From assembly GCA_037133095.1 (NCBI GenBank), contig JBAXOT010000002.1:51023-115022 (forward strand): a stretch of 64,000 nt of DNA, in the 5' to 3' direction. The DNA is from CAIMZW01 sp037133095. GTDB taxonomy: Bacteria > Actinomycetota > Actinomycetes > Nanopelagicales > Nanopelagicaceae. Within the stretch, counting starts at the first letter, position 1; each line of letters begins with the position of its first letter. The notes below the pieces were generated by a model, which worked only from the letters and a program-made list of their open reading frames with translations, was not told the DNA's origin and made no database searches. A program made the translations under genes and the position numbers. Shown here piece after piece: positions 16,859 through 25,198 of the stretch.

Positions 16859-17227
16859 ATGCCGCTCTCCGATCATGAACGCCGACTCTTGGCCGAGATG
16901 GAAGCTGCCCTGCAGCAGGATGACCCACGGTTAGTTTCTACTATGACCGGCAAGGCCCGAACCCGCCAATCCAGCCGAGTTCTCATTGGCTCCCTTCTTC
17001 TGCTCAGCGGAATGGCAATCCTCCTAACTGGCTTGATTTCGCAGACAATCCCGGTGGGAATCGTTGGTTTTATCGTGGCCCTAATCGGCGTGGTCTTCAT
17101 TTTCTCGAATCTCGGAGGCGCTGGGCCAACTCACGCTATGCGGGGCGAGCGCGGAGCAAAGCCGAAGAAGGCTCCCTGGAGTTCACGATTAGAGGAGCGC
17201 TGGGATCGCCGTAATTTTGAAAACTAG
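16859..17227 (+). CDS. DUF3040 small membrane protein
   Basis: A 122-residue actinobacterial DUF3040 protein starting MPLSDHERRLLAEMEAAL, the family's signature. Two hydrophobic helices follow near residues 44-62 and 66-84, then a basic tail. The function is unknown. The start is chosen at 16859 because the family begins exactly here and TATTCT (16847-16852) ends 6 nt upstream, fitting a leaderless mRNA. It precedes the terminator that isolates the dcw cluster; DUF3040 genes are often found just upstream of mraZ. Confidence 0.87.
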   Translation: MPLSDHERRLLAEMEAALQQDDPRLVSTMTGKARTRQSSRVLIGSLLLLSGMAILLTGLISQTIPVGIVGFIVALIGVVFIFSNLGGAGPTHAMRGERGAKPKKAPWSSRLEERWDRRNFEN

Positions 17228-17258
17228 TCGTCCTTAACTAAAACCACCGTTATTGCTG

Positions 17259-17284
17259 ACCACCCCGACCGGGGTGGTTTTTTT
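17259..17284 (+). terminator. Rho-independent terminator after the DUF3040 gene
   Basis: An 8-bp perfect stem ACCACCCC / GGGGTGGT with loop GACC is followed directly by six T residues. It lies 32 nt after the DUF3040 stop and separates that gene from the mraZ promoter. Confidence 0.9.
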
Positions 17285-17340
17285 ATGCCCCGTTACCCGA
17301 GCCAACTGAGGGCGAAAGTTTCCCGATAAAAGCAGAAAAT

Positions 17341-17412
17341 TGGCGAAATATGGTTGAAAGTGGAGATAAATGGAGTAAAGTGGTGGAAAGCGCCTAATTC
17401 AGGGGAATTAGG
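17341..17412 (+). promoter_or_regulatory. MraZ operator (five 10-nt-spaced TGG repeats) and leader hairpin
   Basis: TGG recurs exactly every 10 nt at 17341, 17351, 17361, 17371 and 17381, the pattern of a MraZ binding region (TGGNN repeats spaced one helical turn). The hexamer TAAAGT (17376-17381) within it could be the -10. Just downstream, CCTAATTC (17393-17400) and GAATTAGG (17405-17412) form a perfect 8-bp hairpin with loop AGGG in the mraZ leader. Confidence 0.75.
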
Positions 17413-17442
17413 GGCGCTGTACGAGGGAAGGGGAGTGCGCCG

Positions 17443-17874
17443 ATGTTTCTTGGCACCCACGAACCCCGACTCGACGAAAAAGGACGAATTATTTTGCCTG
17501 CGCGATTTCGTGATGAATTGGCACAGGGCTTAGTCATTACCAAAGGTCAAGAGCGCTGTCTCTACGTCTTCCCAGCCACTGAGTTTGCTGCCATTACCGA
17601 TCGACTCCGACAGGCACCAGTAACCGAAAAATCCGCTCGAGATTACATGCGCGTGATGTTCGCTGGCGCCCATGATGAGGTACCGGACAAGCAAGGTCGG
17701 GTCACTATCCCGAACCAACTTCGAACTTATGCCAACTTGGCGAAAGAGTGCGTTGTCATCGGCGCTAATACCAGGCTGGAAATTTGGGACCAAAGCGCCT
17801 GGAACACATATTTGACGGAACAAGAGCGCACTTTCTCGGATGTCTCCACGGAGGTGCTGCCCGGGTTGTTCTAA
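17443..17874 (+). CDS. mraZ: Transcriptional regulator MraZ
   Basis: A 143-residue protein with two AbrB-like SpoVT repeats: MFLGTHEPRLDEKGRIILPARFRDEL at the N-terminus and AGAHDEVPDKQGRVTIPNQLR in the middle. MraZ binds TGG repeats upstream of its own gene and controls the dcw operon; such repeats are present here 50-100 nt upstream. The ATG follows a strong AAGGGGAG Shine-Dalgarno. A 174-nt gap with a structured RNA separates it from rsmH. Confidence 0.97.
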   Translation: MFLGTHEPRLDEKGRIILPARFRDELAQGLVITKGQERCLYVFPATEFAAITDRLRQAPVTEKSARDYMRVMFAGAHDEVPDKQGRVTIPNQLRTYANLAKECVVIGANTRLEIWDQSAWNTYLTEQERTFSDVSTEVLPGLF

Positions 17875-17886
17875 CTCAGATTGGCC

Positions 17887-17984
17887 CTCTCTGTTGTGGC
17901 CATCGTCGACCTCAAGAGGCGGCGCCCCTTCCCCGGCGCCGCTCTCCCCAAGATCCGTCGGGCGACGATGACCAGAGCAGAGAG
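17887..17984 (+). ncRNA. mraW-type cis-regulatory RNA element
   Basis: Three nested perfect stems lie in the mraZ-rsmH gap: CTCTCTG (17887-17893) with CAGAGAG (17978-17984); CATCGTCG (17901-17908) with CGACGATG (17963-17970); and GCGGCGCC (17919-17926) with GGCGCCGC (17935-17942), loop CCTTCCCC. Actinobacteria are known to carry a conserved mraW RNA motif at this position. Identity with that motif is inferred from place and fold, not from a covariance search. Confidence 0.65.
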
Positions 17985-18048
17985 TCAGATTTCACGGTGG
18001 CATGTCATCAACGCTTTTTTAATGGGCAACGCGGGAGAGGGGGAGAAC

Positions 18049-18990
18049 ATGCAACATACGCCAGTAGCTCTCGATCGATGTATTGCCCTTCTTAGCCCTT
18101 CAATCATCGCTGCAGCGTCACCCATCGTCATCGATGCGACGCTCGGTCTCGGTGGCCATACCCGAGCACTGTTGGAAAAATTTCCTCACCTTCGCGTCAT
18201 CGGATTTGATCGCGACCTCTCGGCCATTGCTATTGCACAAGTAAACCTCGCGCAATTTGGCGATCGAATTCAAATAATCCATTGTGTCTACGATGAAATT
18301 TCTGAAGTGCTCGATGAACATGCAATTGCTGGGGTTGATGGGATTCTCTTTGATCTTGGAGTTTCATCTATGCAACTGGATCTTGCAGAACGTGGTTTTG
18401 CTTATTCGCAAGAGGCGCCACTGGACATGCGAATGGATCAAAGCATTGGGATTAGCGCTTTTGACGTGCTCATGGAGTATTCCAAAGGTGAACTGATTCG
18501 CGTAATTAGAAATTATGGCGAAGAGAAGTTCGCAAAAAATATCGCCGAGAACATCATCAAGGCTCGTGCCACCGATTCCCTTCATACGACGAAGGAACTT
18601 GCCGAACTCGTCAAGAACAGCATTCCCGCCGCTGCTCGCAGGACCGGCGGCAATCCTGCAAAACGCACTTTTCAAGCGTTGCGGATCGAAGTAAATCATG
18701 AACTCGATGTCTTAGAGCGAGCGATTCCCGCGGCACTTGCCTCACTGCATGTCGGCGGCCGTATTGTTGTCATGGCTTATCAATCCCTCGAAGACAAAAT
18801 CGTTAAATCTTTCTTTACCAAGGTGACCGAATCTGGCACGCCTCGCGGCCTTCCAGTCGAATTACCAAATTCAGCGGCGAAGTTTAAGTTTGTCATCCGA
18901 GGCAGTGAGAGCGCCACCGAAAATGAAGTTGAAGCAAATCCTCGTGCAAGCTCCATGCGACTTCGTGCCATCGAAAGAGTGGCTGCGTAA
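18049..18990 (+). CDS. rsmH: 16S rRNA (cytosine-N4) methyltransferase RsmH
   Basis: 313 residues. The start is set at MQHTPVALDRC, the family's usual beginning, preceded by the GA-rich GAGAGGGGGAG. A frame extending back to 17881 runs through the structured RNA and looks unlike protein. Motifs: the SAM-binding DATLGLGGHTRALL, DGILFDLGVSSMQLD, and RTGGNPAKRTFQALRIEVN. It methylates C1402 of 16S rRNA. Its stop overlaps the ftsL start (TAATG). Confidence 0.96.
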   Translation: MQHTPVALDRCIALLSPSIIAAASPIVIDATLGLGGHTRALLEKFPHLRVIGFDRDLSAIAIAQVNLAQFGDRIQIIHCVYDEISEVLDEHAIAGVDGILFDLGVSSMQLDLAERGFAYSQEAPLDMRMDQSIGISAFDVLMEYSKGELIRVIRNYGEEKFAKNIAENIIKARATDSLHTTKELAELVKNSIPAAARRTGGNPAKRTFQALRIEVNHELDVLERAIPAALASLHVGGRIVVMAYQSLEDKIVKSFFTKVTESGTPRGLPVELPNSAAKFKFVIRGSESATENEVEANPRASSMRLRAIERVAA

Positions 18991-19397
18991 TGGCTATTTC
19001 CACTCTTCCACCGTCCATTGATTGGGGCCAACGTCCGCGGCTCAAGATAATCACGGCGGCCGTCTCTGCTAATGCCCAATCAGCACACCCCCGAAAATTT
19101 ATTGCAGCTCTGGCTGGAATATTCCTTGCTGGCCTGCTCTCACTTTTGTTGATCAATACCCTTCTCACTCAAGACGCCTTCGTACTACAACGGCTAAAAC
19201 ATCAAGCGAATATGGCACTCGATCAGAGAGATGCCCTCATTCAACAGTTAGCTTTCAAGTCCTCGCCGGATCAACTTGCAACGCTGGCAGTAAAAATAGG
19301 AATGGTGCCGGGAAATTCTTTGCAGTTTATCGATGTTACTAAAGTTTCAGAACAAGGCGGAGTACCTACTCGTCCAAGCGTCAAGGTCACGCAATAA
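18990..19397 (+). CDS. ftsL: FtsL-like division protein
   Basis: A 135-residue bitopic protein: a basic cytoplasmic N-terminus, one hydrophobic helix near residues 36-54, and an extracytoplasmic coiled-coil-like region rich in Gln and Leu. FtsL is poorly conserved, so identity rests on topology, size and its place between rsmH and ftsI. It would join FtsQ and FtsB to activate FtsWI at the septum. Both ends overlap neighbouring genes by 1 nt. Confidence 0.85.
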   Translation: MAISTLPPSIDWGQRPRLKIITAAVSANAQSAHPRKFIAALAGIFLAGLLSLLLINTLLTQDAFVLQRLKHQANMALDQRDALIQQLAFKSSPDQLATLAVKIGMVPGNSLQFIDVTKVSEQGGVPTRPSVKVTQ

Positions 19398-21241
19398 TGG
19401 CGCACAACAATTTGGTGAGATCTCGAATACGAAAGTTATTAGCAACCTCACTAACCGTTTTGCTGGTCCTAGCTCTTCGCTTGGTACAAGTTCAAGCAGT
19501 CGAAGCACAGAGCTATACGGCTCGAGCGCAAAGCGAACTCCTCAGTTCTTCAGTACTCCTCGCCCCACGTGGCACGATAACCGATATCAATGGTGTCGAA
19601 CTCGCCCGAAGCATTGCTGCGTTTACGGTGATTGTTGATCAAACGATGATTGCCGATCCGGCAAAAACGGCTGCGGTCGCGGCTCCAATATTGCATATGA
19701 AACTTTCGGAACTTCAAGGGCTGCTCACCGGAGTCCTGCGTTATAAAATAATTGAAAAGAATGTGACTCCAGCTGTGTGGCAAGAGCTTAATGATCAAAT
19801 TCTGGCCTATAACAATTTGGTCATGAAAGAAAAGGGCGGTCTCGCCAAAAGAATTGTTGGCTTCTTCTCAGAACGAGGATTCATTCGCAGTTATCCGACT
19901 GGTTCGCTCGCCTCTTCACTTGTTGGTGTCACAAATGATGCGGGAGATGGAGCCTCCGGTCTCGAAAGCAGTATGAATCAAACCCTGTCTGGAATTGATG
20001 GAAAATATGTTTATGCGAATGGTGCTGGAACAATTATTCCAGGGTCGCAACAAATCAGGACTGAAGCAAAATCTGGAACCAGCATTCAATTAACCATTGA
20101 TCGGGATATTCAATGGGTGGCACAGGATGCCATTACCGCGGCGGTCAAGAGTGCCCATGCGAAATCTGGAACCGTAATTGTGATGGATCCCAAGACCGGT
20201 GCAATTTTGGCAGAGGCGAGCTCGCCCAATATCGACCCGAATAACAAGAAGACAATAACTGTAGAAAGCCTTCGTAATCCTGCGGTCCAAGATGTTTATG
20301 AGCCTGGCTCGACGGGAAAGGTTATGACCATCGCGGCGGCTTTGGAAGAGAAGAAGATCGGCCCTGAAACGATTTTCACTATTCCTTATACTCTAAAAAA
20401 GGGTGGGCGAACATTTCACGATCACGAGAAGCATCCAACGGAAAAATTGACGACGACGGGTCTCTTAGCAATATCAAGCAATACCGGGGCAATCCAAGTG
20501 GGGGAGAAGCTTTCAAACGCCACTCTCTATAACTATCTCTCCAAATTTGGAATCGGACAGAATACACATTCACACCTACCGGGTGAATCTGCAGGAATCC
20601 TTCACCCCGTCGACCAGTGGTCAAATACATCGGCCCCTACGATTGCGTTTGGTCAGGGTTACTCAGTAACTGCGCTTCAAGCCACGAGCGTTTTTGCCAC
20701 CATCGCAAATAATGGCGTTCGAGTTACTCCCAATGTCGTGGCGGGACAGATTGATGCGAGCGGTAACTATTCGCCAACTCCCATGCAACCAACCGAGCGT
20801 GTAATCAGTGCGAGTACTGCCACAGAACTTCGAACCATGTTGGAAAGTGTGGTTTCCGAAAACGGCACGGCACCTTCTGCGGCAATTCCTGGGTATCGGG
20901 TTGCCGGTAAAACTGGAACGGCCATGCGCATCGATGAAACTTGTGGGTGCTACCGCGGATACACCGCCTCATTTATTGGATTTGCGCCAGCCGATGCGCC
21001 GAAATATGTTGTGAGTGTGACGATTCAAGATCCACAAGGTTTGCACTGGGGTGGCTCACTTGGTGGTCCCGTATTCAAAAAAGTAATGAGTTTTGTGCTC
21101 CAAGCAAAGAACATCGCTCCTACTCCGAGCCTTACCAAGACTTATCCATTGACCGCTGCCGAGGCCGTGGCAGCAAAAAAGAAGCCCGCGTTTACCCTAA
21201 AACACACTCTCACCTCTTCACTTCAACTCACGATTCGATAG
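19397..21241 (+). CDS. ftsI: Septal peptidoglycan transpeptidase FtsI (PBP3)
   Basis: A 614-residue class B penicillin-binding protein. One N-terminal membrane anchor is followed by the dimerisation domain with APRGTITDINGVELA, then the transpeptidase domain with the nucleophile STGK near residue 302, SSNTG near 359, and KTGTAM near 504. No PASTA domains are present. It cross-links septal peptidoglycan with FtsW. It overlaps ftsL by 1 nt and ends 4 nt before murE. Confidence 0.96.
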   Translation: MAHNNLVRSRIRKLLATSLTVLLVLALRLVQVQAVEAQSYTARAQSELLSSSVLLAPRGTITDINGVELARSIAAFTVIVDQTMIADPAKTAAVAAPILHMKLSELQGLLTGVLRYKIIEKNVTPAVWQELNDQILAYNNLVMKEKGGLAKRIVGFFSERGFIRSYPTGSLASSLVGVTNDAGDGASGLESSMNQTLSGIDGKYVYANGAGTIIPGSQQIRTEAKSGTSIQLTIDRDIQWVAQDAITAAVKSAHAKSGTVIVMDPKTGAILAEASSPNIDPNNKKTITVESLRNPAVQDVYEPGSTGKVMTIAAALEEKKIGPETIFTIPYTLKKGGRTFHDHEKHPTEKLTTTGLLAISSNTGAIQVGEKLSNATLYNYLSKFGIGQNTHSHLPGESAGILHPVDQWSNTSAPTIAFGQGYSVTALQATSVFATIANNGVRVTPNVVAGQIDASGNYSPTPMQPTERVISASTATELRTMLESVVSENGTAPSAAIPGYRVAGKTGTAMRIDETCGCYRGYTASFIGFAPADAPKYVVSVTIQDPQGLHWGGSLGGPVFKKVMSFVLQAKNIAPTPSLTKTYPLTAAEAVAAKKKPAFTLKHTLTSSLQLTIR

Positions 21242-21245
21242 CTGG

Positions 21246-22724
21246 ATGAGACCCTTAACAGTTATCACGCGCTCGGTTAACGCGTTAGCCGAGTTTTTGG
21301 GCGTGCCAGGCATTGATCGTGACGTCGCGGTCACCGGGATTGCAAGCAACACTAAGGAGATCGAGGACGGCGACATTTTTCTTGCGTTACCAGGCGCAAC
21401 GGTCCATGGTGCAGCCTTTATCGAGCAAGCAATACTGAAGGGTGCAGTTGCCGTAGCGACCGACGAGGCTGGTGCGCGCCATCCAAACTCGCTACCCACC
21501 CTCGTTATCAGTAATCCACGCCAGCAAGCGGGCGAGATTTCGGCTTGGATTTACGGTCATCCATTTAGAAGATTGTCGGCGGTTGGCATTACTGGTACGA
21601 ATGGTAAAACCACAACCAGTTCTTTACTGCAGCAATTGTGGTCACTCGAAGGTCGTGAGACTGGTTTCCTCGGAACTGTAGGAATCTCGATTGGCCGAGA
21701 TGAATTTCCCACTCGATTCACGACGCCAGAAGCGACTGAACTTCAAGGCATAGCTGCCATGATGGTGGAGCGACATATTGATAATTTTGTTATGGAAGTG
21801 AGCAGCCATGCCCTGGCCCAGTTGCGAGTGCGGGGCGCTCACTATGTGGCTGCTGCGTTTACCAATTTAACTCAGGATCATCTCGACTTTCATGGCACGA
21901 TGGAGGAGTACTTTCTCGCAAAAGCAAAATTGTTCACCACCGAATATTCCGATATTGGTTTCATAAATATTGACGACGATTTTGGTCGCAGGCTGGTTGC
22001 ACAATGCGAAATACCTTGGGTTTCACTTTCTCGTAATAATTCCAAGGCAGATTGGTTTTACAACGAGATCACTTCGGTCCGGCAGGGATACGAGGTGGCC
22101 ATTCGTGGAACTGGCGGAATACTGATTGAAGGTTACCTTCCTCTTATCGGAGACCATAACCTTGATAACGCTCTGATGGCGATGGCTTTGTCGGTCCAGA
22201 CGGGACTTGACCCTATTGCCATATCGGCAAATATGAGATTCCTTCAGGCAGTTCCTGGTCGGCTTGAAAATGTTTCTCTAGGCCAGCCATTCACAGCCCT
22301 CGTGGATTTTGCTCATTCGCCAGATTCAGTTAGGCGAGTTCTCTCGACGCTTCGCAAAGGTTTCAGCGGAAAAATTATTGCAGTACTGGGTTGTGGCGGA
22401 GATCGGGATCGACTCAAGCGCCCCATCATGGGTCGAGCATTGGTTGAACTGGCTGATTGTGCAATATTTACCAGCGATAATCCGCGAAGTGAAGATCCAG
22501 AATTTATTCTCTCTGAGATGATTGGCGAAATTGCGTTAAATGACGACGCGCGAGCCATTGTGGATCGCAGTCTCGCAATTCAGGCGGCAGTAGATCTGGC
22601 AGTTGCGGGAGATATTGTCATCGTTCTTGGAAAAGGGCACGAAACGGGTCAAGAGATCAAGGGAATTAAATATCCCTTTGACGATCGTATTGAACTTGCT
22701 CGAGCAATCGAGGCGAAATCATGA
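21246..22724 (+). CDS. murE: UDP-MurNAc-tripeptide synthetase MurE
   Basis: 492 residues, with ATP-binding GITGTNGKTTTSSL near residue 113, MEVSSHAL, and the specificity motif SDNPRSEDP near 411. DNPR is the signature for adding meso-diaminopimelate rather than lysine. This predicts a mDAP-type peptidoglycan and argues against a Microbacteriaceae-type wall. Overlaps murF by ATGA. Confidence 0.97.
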   Translation: MRPLTVITRSVNALAEFLGVPGIDRDVAVTGIASNTKEIEDGDIFLALPGATVHGAAFIEQAILKGAVAVATDEAGARHPNSLPTLVISNPRQQAGEISAWIYGHPFRRLSAVGITGTNGKTTTSSLLQQLWSLEGRETGFLGTVGISIGRDEFPTRFTTPEATELQGIAAMMVERHIDNFVMEVSSHALAQLRVRGAHYVAAAFTNLTQDHLDFHGTMEEYFLAKAKLFTTEYSDIGFINIDDDFGRRLVAQCEIPWVSLSRNNSKADWFYNEITSVRQGYEVAIRGTGGILIEGYLPLIGDHNLDNALMAMALSVQTGLDPIAISANMRFLQAVPGRLENVSLGQPFTALVDFAHSPDSVRRVLSTLRKGFSGKIIAVLGCGGDRDRLKRPIMGRALVELADCAIFTSDNPRSEDPEFILSEMIGEIALNDDARAIVDRSLAIQAAVDLAVAGDIVIVLGKGHETGQEIKGIKYPFDDRIELARAIEAKS

Positions 22725-24142
22725 TCAACCTGACCGTTCGCGAGTTCGCCGAAATAGTGCACGGTACGATTCATCAAGTATCACCTGAAATGGTTCTCGA
22801 CCAGAATCCAGTCATCGATTCTCGCTTGGTTAATGACAAGACTTTCTTTGTGGCGTTCCGAGGTGAAAAAGTTGATGGCCATGAGTTCGCAGCAGAGGCA
22901 ATTACCAAAGGCGCAAAAATAGTGCTGGCTGCCCGAGATATGGGTTTGCCTGCAGTGGTGGTGGCGAATACCGGCGAGGCTTTGGCACAACTTGCCCGTT
23001 ATGTAAGAGACAAACTTTCGAATTTGACCGTAATAGGAATAACCGGCTCTCAAGGTAAAACTACAACCAAGGATTTGCTTGGTCACATGCTCAGCATCGT
23101 TGCCCCCACAGTGGCTCCGGCAGGAAACCTCAACAACGAAATTGGAGTTCCATTAACTTTACTTCGCTGTGATGAAACAACGAGATATTGCATTGTGGAG
23201 ATGGGTGCTCGGCACGTTGGCGACATCGCCGCTTTGGTCGAGATAGCGCGACCCAATGTTGGGGTAGTTCTGAACGTTGGTCGAGCGCACATCGGGGAAT
23301 TTGGCTCTCGAGATCTCATCGCGCAAGCGAAAAGTGAATTGATTACTGGACTCGATTCCACCGCAACGGCAGTTCTAGGAGACTACGACGAATACACTCC
23401 AAATATGGCAAAAGCGTTGCCTAATCGGGTGATTCACTTCGGCGAAAAATCTAGTTGTGATGTCCGAGCCGCTGATATCGAATTCCGTGAAGGTCGGGCT
23501 CATTTTGACCTCGTCACTCCGGCTGGGCGTCAAGCCGTCGGTCTACAACTACTGGGCCTGCATCAAATCCCCAACGCACTCGCCGCAGCGGCGGTCGCAA
23601 CCGTGCTCGAAATCCCCATTGAATCCATTGCTGCAGCCCTTTCCACGGCGGAGGCAAGCAGTAAGTGGCGGATGGAGTTGCACGAGGCAAATGGAATTCT
23701 GTTGATTAATGATGCCTACAACGCCAACCCGGAGAGCATGTCTGCCGCGTTGCGAACTTTAGTTCTCCTTGCTCAAGAACGTGGCGGCCAATCCTGGGCT
23801 TTCTTAGGGAAGATGAACGAACTCGGCGAGTCCACTGCGCTGGAGCATCAACTCATTGGCAGACTCGTCTCCGATATCGGGGTTGATCACCTCGTGGCAG
23901 TTGGAACTGACCTATTTGATCTGACGGTGACCGAGCACGTTGCGGGCGGCGGAGGCGATGAAGTAGCGACGAAGATGGGTGAAGAGACCACTATGCATAA
24001 GTACTCCAATATTGATGCCGCAGCAGTACTTTCGCAGTTTTTTGCTCCCGGAGACGTGATTCTCGTCAAGGCCTCGAGGTCAGAGCACCTAGATGATTTA
24101 GCCACCCGGTTAATGGCACCGTGGATTGGGCCGACGTCGTGA
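22721..24142 (+). CDS. murF: UDP-MurNAc-pentapeptide synthetase MurF
   Basis: A 473-residue Mur ligase: GITGSQGKTTTKDLLGHML for ATP binding near residue 108, EMGARHVGDIAAL, and NDAYNANPESMSAAL in the C-terminal domain. It adds D-Ala-D-Ala to the tripeptide. It starts inside the murE stop (ATGA) and its end overlaps the mraY start. Confidence 0.97.
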   Translation: MINLTVREFAEIVHGTIHQVSPEMVLDQNPVIDSRLVNDKTFFVAFRGEKVDGHEFAAEAITKGAKIVLAARDMGLPAVVVANTGEALAQLARYVRDKLSNLTVIGITGSQGKTTTKDLLGHMLSIVAPTVAPAGNLNNEIGVPLTLLRCDETTRYCIVEMGARHVGDIAALVEIARPNVGVVLNVGRAHIGEFGSRDLIAQAKSELITGLDSTATAVLGDYDEYTPNMAKALPNRVIHFGEKSSCDVRAADIEFREGRAHFDLVTPAGRQAVGLQLLGLHQIPNALAAAAVATVLEIPIESIAAALSTAEASSKWRMELHEANGILLINDAYNANPESMSAALRTLVLLAQERGGQSWAFLGKMNELGESTALEHQLIGRLVSDIGVDHLVAVGTDLFDLTVTEHVAGGGGDEVATKMGEETTMHKYSNIDAAAVLSQFFAPGDVILVKASRSEHLDDLATRLMAPWIGPTS

Positions 24143-25197
24143 AAGAGATTCTTTTTTCAGGCGCTATCTCGGCATTTCTCAGTATTTTTCTCACCCCAAT
24201 TTTTATCAAGCTATTGGCCAAGCGCGGATACGGCCAATTTATCCGCGATGATGGACCAACGACTCATCACACCAAACGAGGCACCCCCACGATGGGCGGG
24301 GTGGTTCTCATACTCTCGAGCATCCTTGCCTATTTGATTAGTCACTTGGTGACTCGAAGTTCAGTCAGCGCTTCGGCATTTCTGATTTTCGGTTTGGTCT
24401 TTGGCCTTGGCCTTGTCGGGTTGGCAGATGATTGGCTAAAAGTATCCAAGCAACGTTCGTTGGGATTAAATGCCAGACAGAAACTTTTTGGTCAAGCGGT
24501 AGTTGCTGGAGTGTTCGCCGTTGTAGGCATTCATTTCAAGGATGATGACGGATTAACCCCGATTTCACTTCATTTGTCTGGTGTCCGGGATACCTCTTTG
24601 GTTTTGGGCTCCGTACTAGTTGTTATTTGGATTATTTTCATGGTGCTCGGAACCAGCAACGGAGTAAATCTGACCGATGGACTCGATGGTTTAGCGACAG
24701 GCGCTTCGATTATGACCTTTCTGGCTTTTGTCCTGATTGGAGTGTGGGAGTTCGGACAGGGATGTGCCGTGACCCATGTTGCAAAGTGCTACGCCGTTCG
24801 GGATCCCTTAGATGTCGCAGTTGTGGCGGCTGCCTTCGCTGGCGCTTGCGCGGGCTTCCTTTGGTGGAATGCGTCCCCTGCAAAAATATTCATGGGGGAT
24901 GTCGGTTCACTCTCCCTCGGGGGCGCGGTTGCGGCGCTAGCGATTACGCTTCGCACCGAATTACTCCTTATAGCCCTGGGTGGATTATTTGTTCTGATCA
25001 CGCTATCAGTCATCATCCAGACTGGATATTTTAAGCTTTCTGGTGGTAAACGAGTTTTCAAAATGGCGCCTCTTCAGCATCATTTTGAATTGGTGGGCTG
25101 GGGCGAGGTAACAATTGTTATTAGATTTTGGATACTGGCTGGATTATCTGTTGCCACCGGTCTAGGACTTTTTTACGCACAGTGGGTGGTTTCTTAA
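24139..25197 (+). CDS. mraY: Phospho-MurNAc-pentapeptide translocase MraY
   Basis: About 352 residues with ten hydrophobic helices. Motifs: HHTKRGTPTMGG near residue 43, GLADDWLKVSKQRSLGL, NLTDGLDGLATG, and FMGDVGSLSLGG with catalytic aspartates, then QHHFEL near the end. It links phospho-MurNAc-pentapeptide to undecaprenyl phosphate to make lipid I. GTG at 24139, overlapping the murF TGA, gives the usual family N-terminus; GTG at 24121 is possible. Confidence 0.96.
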   Translation: MKEILFSGAISAFLSIFLTPIFIKLLAKRGYGQFIRDDGPTTHHTKRGTPTMGGVVLILSSILAYLISHLVTRSSVSASAFLIFGLVFGLGLVGLADDWLKVSKQRSLGLNARQKLFGQAVVAGVFAVVGIHFKDDDGLTPISLHLSGVRDTSLVLGSVLVVIWIIFMVLGTSNGVNLTDGLDGLATGASIMTFLAFVLIGVWEFGQGCAVTHVAKCYAVRDPLDVAVVAAAFAGACAGFLWWNASPAKIFMGDVGSLSLGGAVAALAITLRTELLLIALGGLFVLITLSVIIQTGYFKLSGGKRVFKMAPLQHHFELVGWGEVTIVIRFWILAGLSVATGLGLFYAQWVVS

Positions 25198-25198
25198 A

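Noticed and set aside
17881..18048. N-terminal extension of RsmH
   Set aside because: This stretch is the structured RNA leader; the family starts at MQHTPVALDR, which has its own purine-rich Shine-Dalgarno.
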